DNA of 64,000 nucleotides, from positions 2,728,001-2,792,000 of the forward strand of contig OZ257128.1 in the NCBI GenBank assembly GCA_965278945.1, given 5' to 3'. Of the stretch, positions 1 to 7,856 are shown piece by piece. How positions within the stretch are numbered: the stretch's first letter is position 1; each line of letters opens with the position of its first letter. The stretch is from UBA10649 sp965278945. Lineage in GTDB: Bacteria > Actinomycetota > Actinomycetes > S36-B12. Both the position numbers and the translations under genes were made by a program. Under the pieces are notes generated by a model. That model was not told where the DNA came from, searched no databases, and saw only the letters and a list, made by a program, of their open reading frames with translations.

Positions 1-367
1 TAAGAGTCCCGGACAGGCGCGACAGGTACCTGCGCTCCCAGCCGACCTCGGCACCACGACCGCCGCCGGAATAGGCCAGCAGTTCGTACCCGGTCGCGCT
101 CAGCGCGGCCGACATGCCCTTGAGTAACTCGGTGGAGAAGGGTTCGAACTCAGCCACGAGGATCCCGAGCACATTGGTTCGGTGGCTGCGCAGGCTCTGC
201 GCTCCCAGACTCGCCTCGTAACCCAGGGTGTCGATGACTTCCTGCACCCGCACCGCGGTCGACTGCGACACTCCATAGCGCCCATTGACCACCTTGGACA
301 CCGTCGCGACCGAGACGCCGGCCGTGCGCGCGACGTCGGACATCTTCACCCGGGGACTGAACTCCAC
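1..367 (-). CDS. LacI-family repressor, N-terminal part (runs off left edge)
   Basis: The reading frame opens near 367 and continues past base 1, so only about 122 residues are visible. It begins with a classic LacI helix-turn-helix: SDVARTAGVSVATVSKVVNG, followed by the hinge region and the start of the periplasmic-binding-like sensor domain (NVLGILVAEF). GTG at 367, GTG at 349 and ATG at 343 are all in frame; I list the longest. The gene is divergent from the sugar-transport operon at 489, with a large inverted repeat between them, so it most likely represses that operon and is released by a xylo-oligosaccharide or xylose. The order regulator, binding protein, two permeases, GH3 enzyme resembles the bxlR-bxlEFGA cluster of Streptomyces; the inducer is inferred from that context only. 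Confidence 0.9.
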   Translation of the reverse strand, partial: MEFSPRVKMSDVARTAGVSVATVSKVVNGRYGVSQSTAVRVQEVIDTLGYEASLGAQSLRSHRTNVLGILVAEFEPFSTELLKGMSAALSATGYELLAYSGGGRGAEVGWERRYLSRLSGTL

Positions 368-395
368 GGCGTGATCCTAGTGAGGTTCATGTTAC

Positions 396-431
396 GAAAA
401 CGTTATCGATATCGATAGACATAACGTTTTC
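396..431. promoter_or_regulatory. Probable LacI-type operator (11-bp perfect inverted repeat)
   Basis: GAAAACGTTAT at 396-406 is repeated inverted as ATAACGTTTTC at 421-431, with a 14-bp spacer that itself contains the palindrome ATCGATATCGAT (405-416). Each arm contains AACGTT, the core of many actinobacterial LacI-family operators. It lies between the divergent repressor and the binding-protein gene, so it could control both. Confidence 0.75.
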
Positions 432-488
432 TACGCTGCGACACTCACCGACGATCGGGCAAGTCAACAACGACTGAGGGGACCGACG

Positions 489-1850
489 ATGGCAATAAAG
501 CGCGGCGCCAGTGCAATCACGGCACTGGCCGCGACCGCTGCCCTCCTGGCCGCATGCAGTAGCGGCGGGGCAAGCGGCGAAAGTTCGACGACGAGCGGCA
601 GCGACGACACTGCCGCGAGCAGCGCACCTGCTGCTTCGAGCGCGGCTAGTGACAGCGCAGAGCCGGTCACCCTCACGTGGTGGCACAACGGCACGAATGA
701 TCCGCTCAAGGGCTACTGGGAGAAGGTCGCCGCGGACTACATGGCGATGAACCCGAACGTCACGATCGAGATCAGTGCGATTCAGAATGAGGAACTTCAG
801 AAGACCAAGATCCCGGCCGCTCTTCAGGGCGACAACCCGCCGTCGCTCTACCAGCAGTGGGGTGGCGGAGAGCTCGCCGACCAGGTCGCTGCCGGCAAGG
901 TCATGGACATCAGCGCGTTGGTCGGCGACTCGCTCGCACTCCAAGGCGGATCCGTTGCCGGGTGGCAGGTCGACGGAAAGACCTACGGAATTCCGTACAG
1001 CATGGGCGTCGAGGGCTTCTGGTACAACAAGGCCGACTTCGCCAAGGCAGGCATCACCACTCCGCCCGCGACGATGACGGAGTTCATGGACGCCATCCAG
1101 AAGCTGAAGGATGCCGGCATCACTCCCATCGCGGTTGGCGCGAAGGACAAGTGGCCGGCGGCTCACTACTGGTACAACTTCGCACTGCGCGACTGCCCGA
1201 CTGCGGTCATGCAGCAGGCCGGTATCGACAAGGTCTTCACCGACCCGTGCTTCGTCAAGGCGGGCGAGGACTTGCAGGCATTCCTCGACAGCGAGCCGTT
1301 CAACAAGGGCTTCCTCGGTACCCCGGCGCAGCAGGGTGCGACTAGCTCTGCCGGCCTCGTGGCCAATGGCAAGGCAGCGATGGAGCTCATGGGCCATTGG
1401 GACCCGGCCGTGATGGCGGATCTGACCGAGGATGGCAAGGGCCTTGGCGAGAACCTCGGCTGGTTTGCCTTCCCCGCGATCGAGGGCGGCCAGGGCGATC
1501 CCGGGGCAGCGCTCGGCGGCGGCGACGGATTCTCGTGCTCGGCTCAGGCTCCGCCTGAGTGCGCGGACTTCCTGAACTACATCGCGAGCGTGGCAGTCCA
1601 GACCGGATTTGCCGAGACCGGTGCAGGGCTTCCCGTGAGTGCGGGAGCTGAGGTCGGCGTAACCGACCCGAACATGGTGTCGCTTCTCGACTTCCGCAAC
1701 AACGCGAGCTACGTGCAGTTGTGGCTCGATGTCGCCTACGGCGGCAACATCGGAGGTGCCCTCAATGACGCGGTGGCGAACATGTTCGCCGGTCAGGGTT
1801 CGGCAACCGACATCGTCACGGCAATGAACGACGCGGCAGCGAGCCAGTAA
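489..1850 (+). CDS. ABC transporter sugar-binding lipoprotein (xylo-oligosaccharide, inferred)
   Basis: A 453-residue extracellular solute-binding protein of family 1. The N-terminus is a lipoprotein signal peptide with lipobox LLAAC, which makes Cys23 the lipidated residue, followed by a Ser/Thr/Ala-rich linker to about residue 55. The mature part carries typical family signatures (LTWWHNGTND near residue 62, then IPYSMGVEGFWYNKADF). A GAGGGG ribosome-binding site precedes the ATG. It is the first gene of the transport operon; permeases, a GH3 enzyme and xylose isomerase follow. Xylobiose or a related xylo-oligosaccharide is the likely ligand, by operon context only. A strong hairpin (1909-1944) just after this gene may hold its expression above that of the permeases. 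Confidence 0.93.
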   Translation: MAIKRGASAITALAATAALLAACSSGGASGESSTTSGSDDTAASSAPAASSAASDSAEPVTLTWWHNGTNDPLKGYWEKVAADYMAMNPNVTIEISAIQNEELQKTKIPAALQGDNPPSLYQQWGGGELADQVAAGKVMDISALVGDSLALQGGSVAGWQVDGKTYGIPYSMGVEGFWYNKADFAKAGITTPPATMTEFMDAIQKLKDAGITPIAVGAKDKWPAAHYWYNFALRDCPTAVMQQAGIDKVFTDPCFVKAGEDLQAFLDSEPFNKGFLGTPAQQGATSSAGLVANGKAAMELMGHWDPAVMADLTEDGKGLGENLGWFAFPAIEGGQGDPGAALGGGDGFSCSAQAPPECADFLNYIASVAVQTGFAETGAGLPVSAGAEVGVTDPNMVSLLDFRNNASYVQLWLDVAYGGNIGGALNDAVANMFAGQGSATDIVTAMNDAAASQ

Positions 1851-1856
1851 CTGACG

Positions 1857-2876
1857 ATGGCTCACCCGGTCGATACCGCTGGCGTAACCAGCACAGCGCC
1901 ACGGCATAGCCCCGCCGACCACGCAGACGCGTGGTCGGCGGGGCCTTCGCCTGCTCGCGGGCGGGTCGAGACCCGAGGCGGACAGTGGCGCAAGCGGCTG
2001 GAGATCGCGATGTTCAGCGGTCCGGCGATCATCGTCTACATCCTGTTCGTCCTGCTGCCCATCGGCTTTGCCGTGTACTACAGCCTGTACAAGTGGAACG
2101 GCCTGGAGCCACTCGACAACTTCGTCGGACTCCAGAACTACATCGAGGCATTCCAGGATCCGGTCTTCCTCGGCGCAATACGCCACAACCTCTTCTTCGT
2201 CGTCGTCGGGATCGCGGTCCAGTTACCGATCGCGTTGGGCGTCGCACTTCTCCTCAACCGGCGCATACGTGGCCGGGCTATCTTTCGCACGCTGATCTTC
2301 GTTCCCTATGTGCTGTCCGAGGTCATCGCGGGTGTCATGTGGCTGCTGATCCTGCAGCCAGACGGCGTTCTCGACTACTTCCTCCAGAGCATCGGACTCG
2401 GCAGTTTCGTCCAACTGTGGCTGGCGGACACCAACGTCGTGCTGTGGACTCTCCTGTTCGTCATCACGTGGAAGTACGTCGGCTTCGCGATCATCTTGTT
2501 CCTCGCGGGACTCCAGAGCATTCCGGAGGAACTGTCCGAGGCGGCATCGATCGACGGTGCTAACTGGTGGCAGGTTCAGCGCAGGATCACGATCCCGCTG
2601 CTCGGACCGACCATTCGCATCTGGGTCTTCTTGTCGATGATCGGCGCGCTGCAGTTGTTCGACGTCGTGTGGATCATGACCGGAGGCGGTCCAGCGAACT
2701 CCTCGGCGACGATGGCCACGTACATGATCAACGTCGGCTTCTACCGCTCCCGATTCGGTTACGGCAGCGCGATTGCCATCATCTTGTTCGCAATCTCGTT
2801 CCTCGCGGCGATCTTGTACCAGCGCTTCGTGCTGCGTCGCGACACCGAGGGCGCACTCACGCGGCGGGTGGACTGA
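1857..2876 (+). CDS. ABC sugar permease, MalF type
   Basis: Integral membrane subunit of the sugar importer, with about six transmembrane segments and the EAA-type cytoplasmic loop (EELSEAASIDGANWWQVQRRI) that contacts the ATPase. The start is uncertain. ATG 1857 has no clear ribosome-binding site and the following 30 codons run through a perfect 16-bp hairpin. ATG 2010 has GGAG six bases upstream and would give 288 residues, but it would remove the basic stretch WRKRLE that normally precedes the first membrane helix in this family. No ATPase gene lies in the operon, so a shared MsiK-type ATPase elsewhere is likely. Confidence 0.9.
   Translation: MAHPVDTAGVTSTAPRHSPADHADAWSAGPSPARGRVETRGGQWRKRLEIAMFSGPAIIVYILFVLLPIGFAVYYSLYKWNGLEPLDNFVGLQNYIEAFQDPVFLGAIRHNLFFVVVGIAVQLPIALGVALLLNRRIRGRAIFRTLIFVPYVLSEVIAGVMWLLILQPDGVLDYFLQSIGLGSFVQLWLADTNVVLWTLLFVITWKYVGFAIILFLAGLQSIPEELSEAASIDGANWWQVQRRITIPLLGPTIRIWVFLSMIGALQLFDVVWIMTGGGPANSSATMATYMINVGFYRSRFGYGSAIAIILFAISFLAAILYQRFVLRRDTEGALTRRVD
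1909..1944 (+). promoter_or_regulatory. Strong intercistronic hairpin after the binding-protein gene
   Basis: Sixteen bases at 1909-1924 pair perfectly with 1929-1944 around a four-base loop AGAC; the stem is almost all G-C. No T-tract follows. Position 60 bp after the binding-protein stop suggests partial termination or 3'-end protection, which would explain surplus binding protein over permease. It overlaps the longest possible reading frame of the permease. Confidence 0.7.
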
Positions 2877-2879
2877 CCC

Positions 2880-3737
2880 ATGACCACAGCCCTCGCCACC
2901 CGCACCCAGTCGCGACGCCGATTCGACTGGTCGAGTCCGGTCGTCTACGTGATCGCCTTCGCCGTCATTGCCGTCGCAATCGTGCCGATCATCTACGTGA
3001 TCCTTGGTGGCTTTCGCAGCAACGGGCAATTGGCCGCCAAGCCGGTCGGGATGCCAGATCCGTGGATCTTCGAGAACTACGCGAACGTCCTGACGTCAAG
3101 CGAGTTCTGGCGTCAGGTCTTCAACAGCACGATGACCGCGATCTTCACGACGCTCGGCGTGGTGATCATCGGGGTGATGGCCGCGTACGTGCTTGCGCGC
3201 TATGAGTTCAAAGGTCGCGAGGCGCTCAACACCTTCTTCACCCTCGGGCTGCTCTTCCCGCTCGGCGTGGCAATCCTGCCGCTGTACTTCATGGTCCGGA
3301 ACCTGGGTCTGCTCGGCTCGCTCTGGGGACTGATCATCCCGCAGATCGCGTTCAGCCTGCCGATCACGATCGTGATCCTGCGGCCATTCCTGCGCGCGAT
3401 TCCCGCCGAGCTCGAGGATGCGTCCGCTCTCGACGGCTGCAGCAGAATCGGCTTCTTCTGGCGCATTCTCCTGCCGCTGTCGGGCCCGGTACTGGTGACC
3501 GTCGGCGTGCTCTCCTTCGTCATGAGCTGGAACGCCTACCTGCTTCCGCTGCTCGTACTGAGCGACCCGGCCTCCTTCACGCTTCCGCTCGGCGTTCAGG
3601 CCTTCTCCTCGCAGTACTCGCAGGACACCGCGGCGATCCTCGCGTTCACCTCGCTCGCGATGCTGCCCGCGATCGCCTTCTTCACGCTAGCCGAGCGTCG
3701 GATCGTCGGGGGGTTGCAAGGTGCAGTCAAGGGCTGA
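2880..3737 (+). CDS. ABC sugar permease, MalG type
   Basis: A 285-residue permease of the carbohydrate importer, starting three bases after the stop of the first permease. Six membrane helices are visible, and the conserved EAA loop reads IPAELEDASALDGCSRIGFFWRIL before the final helices. It should pair with the upstream permease to form the translocation pore. Its end overlaps the GTG start of the GH3 gene by 17 bases, showing translational coupling within one operon. Confidence 0.93.
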   Translation: MTTALATRTQSRRRFDWSSPVVYVIAFAVIAVAIVPIIYVILGGFRSNGQLAAKPVGMPDPWIFENYANVLTSSEFWRQVFNSTMTAIFTTLGVVIIGVMAAYVLARYEFKGREALNTFFTLGLLFPLGVAILPLYFMVRNLGLLGSLWGLIIPQIAFSLPITIVILRPFLRAIPAELEDASALDGCSRIGFFWRILLPLSGPVLVTVGVLSFVMSWNAYLLPLLVLSDPASFTLPLGVQAFSSQYSQDTAAILAFTSLAMLPAIAFFTLAERRIVGGLQGAVKG

Positions 3738-5988
3738 GAACGACGAGACTCGCGTGCGCGCGCTGCTCGAACGCATGACACTCGACGAGAAGCTGGCTCA
3801 ACTGGTCGGGTTCTGGGAGAAGGAAGACGGGGAGTCCGTCGCCCCGCTCCAGGGCGAGTTCGACAACGTCCGCGGCCTGGGCGAGTTCGTCAGCCAGGGC
3901 CTGGGCCATCTCACTCGTCCCTACGGGACGAGGCCGGTCGACGCCGATTCACGAGCGCGCTGGCTATGGGAGTTCCAGCGCGGACTGGTGAACAACACGC
4001 GACTGGGAATCCCGGCCATCGTCCATGAGGAGTGCTTGACGGGCCTGGCCATATGGAAGGCCGCGACCTACCCCACCCCGCTCGCGTGGGGAGCCGCCTT
4101 CGATCCCGAACTCGTCGAGCAGATGGGAGAAGCGGTCGGGGAGTCGATGCGCGCGCTCGGCATCCATCAGGGCCTCGCGCCCGTTCTCGACGTCATCGTC
4201 GATCCGCGCTGGGGTCGCGTCGAAGAGTGCATCGGCGAGGACCCTTACCTCGTCGGCACTGTCGGAACCTCGTATGTGCTGGGGCTGCAATCGGCCGGAG
4301 TACACGCGACCCTCAAGCACTTCGTCGGCTACTCGGCCTCGCACGCGGGCCGCAACTTCGCGCCCGTGCATGCGGGCCCGCGCGAGATTGCCGACGTCCT
4401 GCTCATCCCCTTCGAGATGGCCATCCTCGACGGCCGTGCACGATCGGTCATGCACGCATACACCGAGATCGACGGCGTCCCCGTGGCATCGGACCCGCGA
4501 CTGCTCACGGACCTGCTACGAGACGCGTGGGGTTTCGACGGAACGGTCGTCGCGGACTACTTCGGCATCTCCTTCCTTCACCTCCTGCATCGAGTGGCCG
4601 GCGACCTCGGCGAGGCGGCCGGCCTGGCACTTACCGCTGGCATCGACGTCGAGCTGCCGACCGGCAATGCGTACCTGGAGCCACTCGTCGAGCAGATCCG
4701 CGCCGGCGTCGTCTCGGAGTCACTCGTCGACCGCGCCGTCCTACGGGTTCTTCGGCAGAAGCAGGAACTCGGCCTGCTCGATGCGACGTTCGCCGACGAG
4801 CCGCCAACAGGAATCGACCTGGACTCGCGAGTCCATCGTGAGATCGCCCGGCGCCTGGCTGAGGAGTCCGTCGTCCTTGTCTCCAACGACGGGATCCTTC
4901 CCCTGGCCGATGGTCGGCGTCTGGCGGTCATCGGACCTAACGCGCACAGAGTCGAGGCGCTGTTCGGCTGCTACTCCTTCGTCAATCACGTGCTCATGCA
5001 GTACCCCGGCCACGAGATCGGCTTCGTAGCGCCGACCGTCTACGAGTCGATCTGGGGCGAGTTCCGTACCGGTGAAGTCGAGCTCGCCCGCGGCTGCGCG
5101 ATCGATGACGACGACCGGTCCGGGTTCAACGCTGCGGTCGCTGCCGCGTCCAGCGCCGACGTCGCCGTGCTCGTCATGGGCGACCACGCCGGCCTGTTCA
5201 GCCGGGGCACCTCCGGCGAGGGCTGCGATCGCGACGATCTCGAACTGCCCGGAGTGCAGCGCGCTCTCGTCGAAGCCGTTCTCGACACCGGCACGCCCGT
5301 CGTCCTGGTGCTCGTGACCGGTCGGCCCTACGTGATCGGCTGGGCGCTCGAGCGCTGCGCTGCCGTGGTCCAGACCTTCTTCCCCGGGGAAGAAGGCGGC
5401 GGCGCCGTGGCCGGTGTCCTGTCCGGTCGAGTCAATCCATCCGGCCGTCTTCCCGTGAGCATGCCGCGGGCGACCGGGTCTCAGCCCTACTCCTACCTTC
5501 ACCCGCCACTCGGCGAAGGCGACGAGGTCAGCAGCATTCCCACGACGCCGGCCGCGCCCTTCGGCCACGGGCTGTCGTACACCACGTTTGGCTACGGTCC
5601 GCTCGAGGTGCCCGCGCAGGTACCGACGGATGGTTCGATCGACGCCGTCGTCACGGTCACGAACACAGGCACCGTGGCCGGCGGCGACGTGGTACAGATC
5701 TACGCCCGGGACCTGGTCGGCTCGGTTACCAGGCCGGTCGCCCAGCTACTGGGATACCGGCGGGTTCGACTTGATCCCGGCGAGTCGGTGACCGTGACCT
5801 TCAGCATTCCGACAACCCGACTTGCCCTGTCGGATCGGACGCTCACACGCGTGGTCGAACCAGGCGACGTCGATCTGTGGATCGGGACGAGTGAGCAGCG
5901 CTTGACCTCGGCGCATACGACCCTGCAAGGCCCCGTCCACCCGGTGACGAATGAGTCACTGCGCTGGTCCACTTCTGTTCTGACCTGA
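3721..5988 (+). CDS. Glycoside hydrolase family 3 (beta-xylosidase/beta-glucosidase type)
   Basis: A 755-residue GH3 enzyme with the usual order: N-terminal TIM-barrel domain (about 10-340), alpha/beta sandwich domain (about 370-590, with PYSYLHPPLGEGDE near its end) and a fibronectin III-like C-terminal domain (about 630-740). The nucleophile is Asp279 in VVADYFG; KHFVGYSASHAGRN is the substrate-binding loop. There is no signal peptide, so it acts on sugars after import. In this operon, followed by xylose isomerase, cleavage of xylobiose or xylotriose to xylose is the best guess, but GH3 sequences do not separate xylosidases from glucosidases reliably. The GTG start overlaps the permease gene by 17 bases. 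Confidence 0.9.
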   Translation: MQSRAENDETRVRALLERMTLDEKLAQLVGFWEKEDGESVAPLQGEFDNVRGLGEFVSQGLGHLTRPYGTRPVDADSRARWLWEFQRGLVNNTRLGIPAIVHEECLTGLAIWKAATYPTPLAWGAAFDPELVEQMGEAVGESMRALGIHQGLAPVLDVIVDPRWGRVEECIGEDPYLVGTVGTSYVLGLQSAGVHATLKHFVGYSASHAGRNFAPVHAGPREIADVLLIPFEMAILDGRARSVMHAYTEIDGVPVASDPRLLTDLLRDAWGFDGTVVADYFGISFLHLLHRVAGDLGEAAGLALTAGIDVELPTGNAYLEPLVEQIRAGVVSESLVDRAVLRVLRQKQELGLLDATFADEPPTGIDLDSRVHREIARRLAEESVVLVSNDGILPLADGRRLAVIGPNAHRVEALFGCYSFVNHVLMQYPGHEIGFVAPTVYESIWGEFRTGEVELARGCAIDDDDRSGFNAAVAAASSADVAVLVMGDHAGLFSRGTSGEGCDRDDLELPGVQRALVEAVLDTGTPVVLVLVTGRPYVIGWALERCAAVVQTFFPGEEGGGAVAGVLSGRVNPSGRLPVSMPRATGSQPYSYLHPPLGEGDEVSSIPTTPAAPFGHGLSYTTFGYGPLEVPAQVPTDGSIDAVVTVTNTGTVAGGDVVQIYARDLVGSVTRPVAQLLGYRRVRLDPGESVTVTFSIPTTRLALSDRTLTRVVEPGDVDLWIGTSEQRLTSAHTTLQGPVHPVTNESLRWSTSVLT

Positions 5989-6009
5989 CAACCGGATGGA
6001 GACTCTCGA

Positions 6010-7176
6010 ATGACCGACAACTGGCAGCCCGTTCCCGAGGACAAGCTGAGTTTTGGGATGTGGACGGTCGGCTGGCGTGGTGTCGACGTGTTCGGTGGAG
6101 CCGTACGCGAGGCGCTTGATCCGGTGGAGGCGGTCGAGCGGCTGTCCTCTCTAGGCGCGGCCGGCATCTCGTTCCATGATGATGACCTGGTTCCCGAGGA
6201 TGCGACTCGCGAGGACACGCTGACCCGGTTCGGCGCGGCACTGGCGTCGACGGGAATGGTCGTGGAGATGGCGACGACGAACCTGTTCTCGCATCCGGTG
6301 TTCAAGGACGGTGCGTTCACGTCCAACGACCGTGACGTCCGTCGCTACGCCTTGGCGAAGGCGGCGCGGAACATCGACCTCGCGGCCCAGCTGGGCGCCA
6401 CGACGTACGTCTTCTGGGGTGGGCGCGAGGGCGCGGAATCCGGCGCGGCCAAGAACATCCATGCGGCGTTGGATCGGATGAAGGAGGGCCTGGACACGCT
6501 CTGCGGGTATGTCAAGGAGCAGGGCTACCAGATGCGGTTCGCGCTGGAGCCGAAGCCAAACGAGCCACGCGGCGACATCATCCTGCCCACGATCGGCCAC
6601 GCGATCGCGTTCATCCACGAACTCGACCACGCCGACATGGTCGGCCTCAATCCTGAGGTCGGGCACGAGGAGATGGCGGGCCTCAACTACGCGGCTGGCA
6701 TCGCGCAGGCATTGTGGAACGGCAAGCTGTTCCACATCGACTTGAACGGGCAGAACGGCCCCAGGTTCGACCAGGACCTGCGCTTCGGCGCCGGCAATGC
6801 ACGCGGCGCGTTCTGGACCGTCGACGTACTCGAGGGCGCCGGCGGCCGCAGCCCGAGGTATGACGGGTTCGTCCACTTCGACTACAAGCCCCCGCGAACC
6901 GAGGATGCCGAGGACGTGTGGGACACCGCGCGTTCCAACATGCGTAACTACCTCATCCTGCGCGACAAGGTCCGTGCGTTCCGTGCGGATCCCGACGTGC
7001 AGGCAGCAGTCGACGCATCACGCGTCATGGAGCTGTGGGAGCCCTCCGTCGGACCCGGCGAGACCCTCGCCACCCTGCGCGCTCAGACCCACGACATCGA
7101 TGCACTTCCCTCGCGCGGGATGCACTTCGAGCACCTGGACCAGCTCGCCCTCGAGCACCTCTACGGCATCCGGTAA
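6010..7176 (+). CDS. xylA: Xylose isomerase (class I, short form)
   Basis: Converts D-xylose to D-xylulose in the cytoplasm, with two divalent metal ions. The 388-residue length matches the Streptomyces-type class I enzymes. Catalytic His56 and Asp59 lie in FHDDDL, metal and substrate ligands Glu180 and Lys182 in EPKPNEPRGD, and later ligands in NPEVGHE and HIDLNGQ. A GGAGA ribosome-binding site sits ahead of the ATG, 22 bp after the GH3 gene, so it is probably the last gene of the operon. The matching kinase is not adjacent; a xylulokinase-like gene lies at 49404-50837. Confidence 0.97.
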   Translation: MTDNWQPVPEDKLSFGMWTVGWRGVDVFGGAVREALDPVEAVERLSSLGAAGISFHDDDLVPEDATREDTLTRFGAALASTGMVVEMATTNLFSHPVFKDGAFTSNDRDVRRYALAKAARNIDLAAQLGATTYVFWGGREGAESGAAKNIHAALDRMKEGLDTLCGYVKEQGYQMRFALEPKPNEPRGDIILPTIGHAIAFIHELDHADMVGLNPEVGHEEMAGLNYAAGIAQALWNGKLFHIDLNGQNGPRFDQDLRFGAGNARGAFWTVDVLEGAGGRSPRYDGFVHFDYKPPRTEDAEDVWDTARSNMRNYLILRDKVRAFRADPDVQAAVDASRVMELWEPSVGPGETLATLRAQTHDIDALPSRGMHFEHLDQLALEHLYGIR

Positions 7177-7185
7177 CCCCGCTCT

Positions 7186-7191
7186 TATGCT
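7186..7191 (+). promoter_or_regulatory. Extended -10 box of a probably leaderless gene
   Basis: TATGCT ends seven bases before the GTG at 7198. At that spacing transcription would begin on or next to the start codon, and no ribosome-binding site is present. Leaderless genes are common in Actinomycetota. Confidence 0.45.
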
Positions 7192-7197
7192 CGTGGC

Positions 7198-7611
7198 GTG
7201 AGTGGACTTCATGTGATCGTGTGCGGTCTCCTCGTCCGCGACGACACGGTGCTGATGTGCCACCGGCGAGCAGACCGCGAGTTCTTCCCCGACGTGTGGG
7301 ACTTTCCCGGAGGCCACGTCGAGGAGGGCGAAGCACCGCGGGCGGCACTGATCCGCGAGTTGCGCGAGGAGTTGGGTATCGAGATTCCTGACCCCGACGA
7401 GCCGCGGCTGGCCCGGTTCGTCGACCAGATCCAGGACCTCAGCATCTGGCGCGTCGATCAGTGGTCAGGAATCGTCGTCAATGCTGCACCGGAGGAGCAC
7501 GACGACATGCGATGGATTCGAAGCGATGAGGTTGCATCGCTGGAACTCGCCGACCCGGTCTACGCCTCGCTGATAGCGCAGGCGCTCATCCCGATAGATC
7601 GTTCTCGATAA
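7198..7611 (+). CDS. Nudix hydrolase
   Basis: A 137-residue protein with a complete Nudix box, G-x5-E-x7-R-E-L-x-E-E-L-G-I, within GGHVEEGEAPRAALIRELRE and the following residues. It hydrolyses a nucleoside diphosphate linked to another moiety; the substrate cannot be told, but the layout resembles small MutT-like house-cleaning enzymes. GTG 7198 is chosen because a TATGCT box ends seven bases before it, which fits a leaderless transcript. The 3' end overlaps a small gene on the other strand by 26 bp. Confidence 0.9.
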   Translation: MSGLHVIVCGLLVRDDTVLMCHRRADREFFPDVWDFPGGHVEEGEAPRAALIRELREELGIEIPDPDEPRLARFVDQIQDLSIWRVDQWSGIVVNAAPEEHDDMRWIRSDEVASLELADPVYASLIAQALIPIDRSR

Positions 7612-7840
7612 CAACGACGTTGATGTCGAACTCGGCCTCGGGCACAGAGATCGCCTTGGAGATCGACGCCCTGGCCATTGCGGCGGCCTCGACGATCGAG
7701 TCGCTCTCGGCGAGTATCGCCGCGGGCGGAAGCAACTCGACCCGGACGTCGCCGCTACGAAGCGTCCAGCGCTCGCCAACTTGATACTCGGCGGTGACGC
7801 GGTAGGAATCCCTCATGCTGGCGGTGTACCCCGCCAGCAT
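7586..7840 (-). CDS. Small protein, possibly HicB/DUF1902-like; start inside a hairpin
   Basis: This frame encodes 76 residues from ATG 7816 or 84 from ATG 7840. The pattern YRVTAEYQVGERWTL, a middle loop, then a helix MARASISKAISVPEAEFDIN resembles the partial RNase-H-like fold of HicB-type or DUF1902 proteins, but the match is by eye and weak. Both candidate start codons lie inside the two arms of a perfect hairpin (7810-7845). The frame is downstream of the sigma-factor gene on the same strand. No partner toxin gene is seen. Whether it is translated is open. Confidence 0.5.
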   Translation of the reverse strand: MLAGYTASMRDSYRVTAEYQVGERWTLRSGDVRVELLPPAAILAESDSIVEAAAMARASISKAISVPEAEFDINVVVIENDLSG

Positions 7841-7845
7841 GAGGG
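7810..7845 (-). terminator. 15-bp perfect hairpin after the sigma-factor gene
   Basis: Bases 7810-7824 pair perfectly with 7831-7845 around a six-base loop. It begins 11 bp after the sigma-factor stop codon on the minus strand and has no T-tract, like many actinobacterial terminators. Each arm contains an ATG in the frame of the downstream small protein, so it could also mask that gene's start. Confidence 0.65.
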
Positions 7846-7856
7846 TCAACCAACAC

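Noticed and set aside
387..2186. A 599-codon open frame on the minus strand over the sugar-binding protein and first permease
   Set aside because: It is antisense to two clear transport genes, has no recognisable domain, and long antisense frames are expected in high-GC codon usage.
7586..7840. A complete HicAB toxin-antitoxin pair
   Set aside because: Only a weak HicB-like pattern is seen and no HicA-like partner lies next to it.
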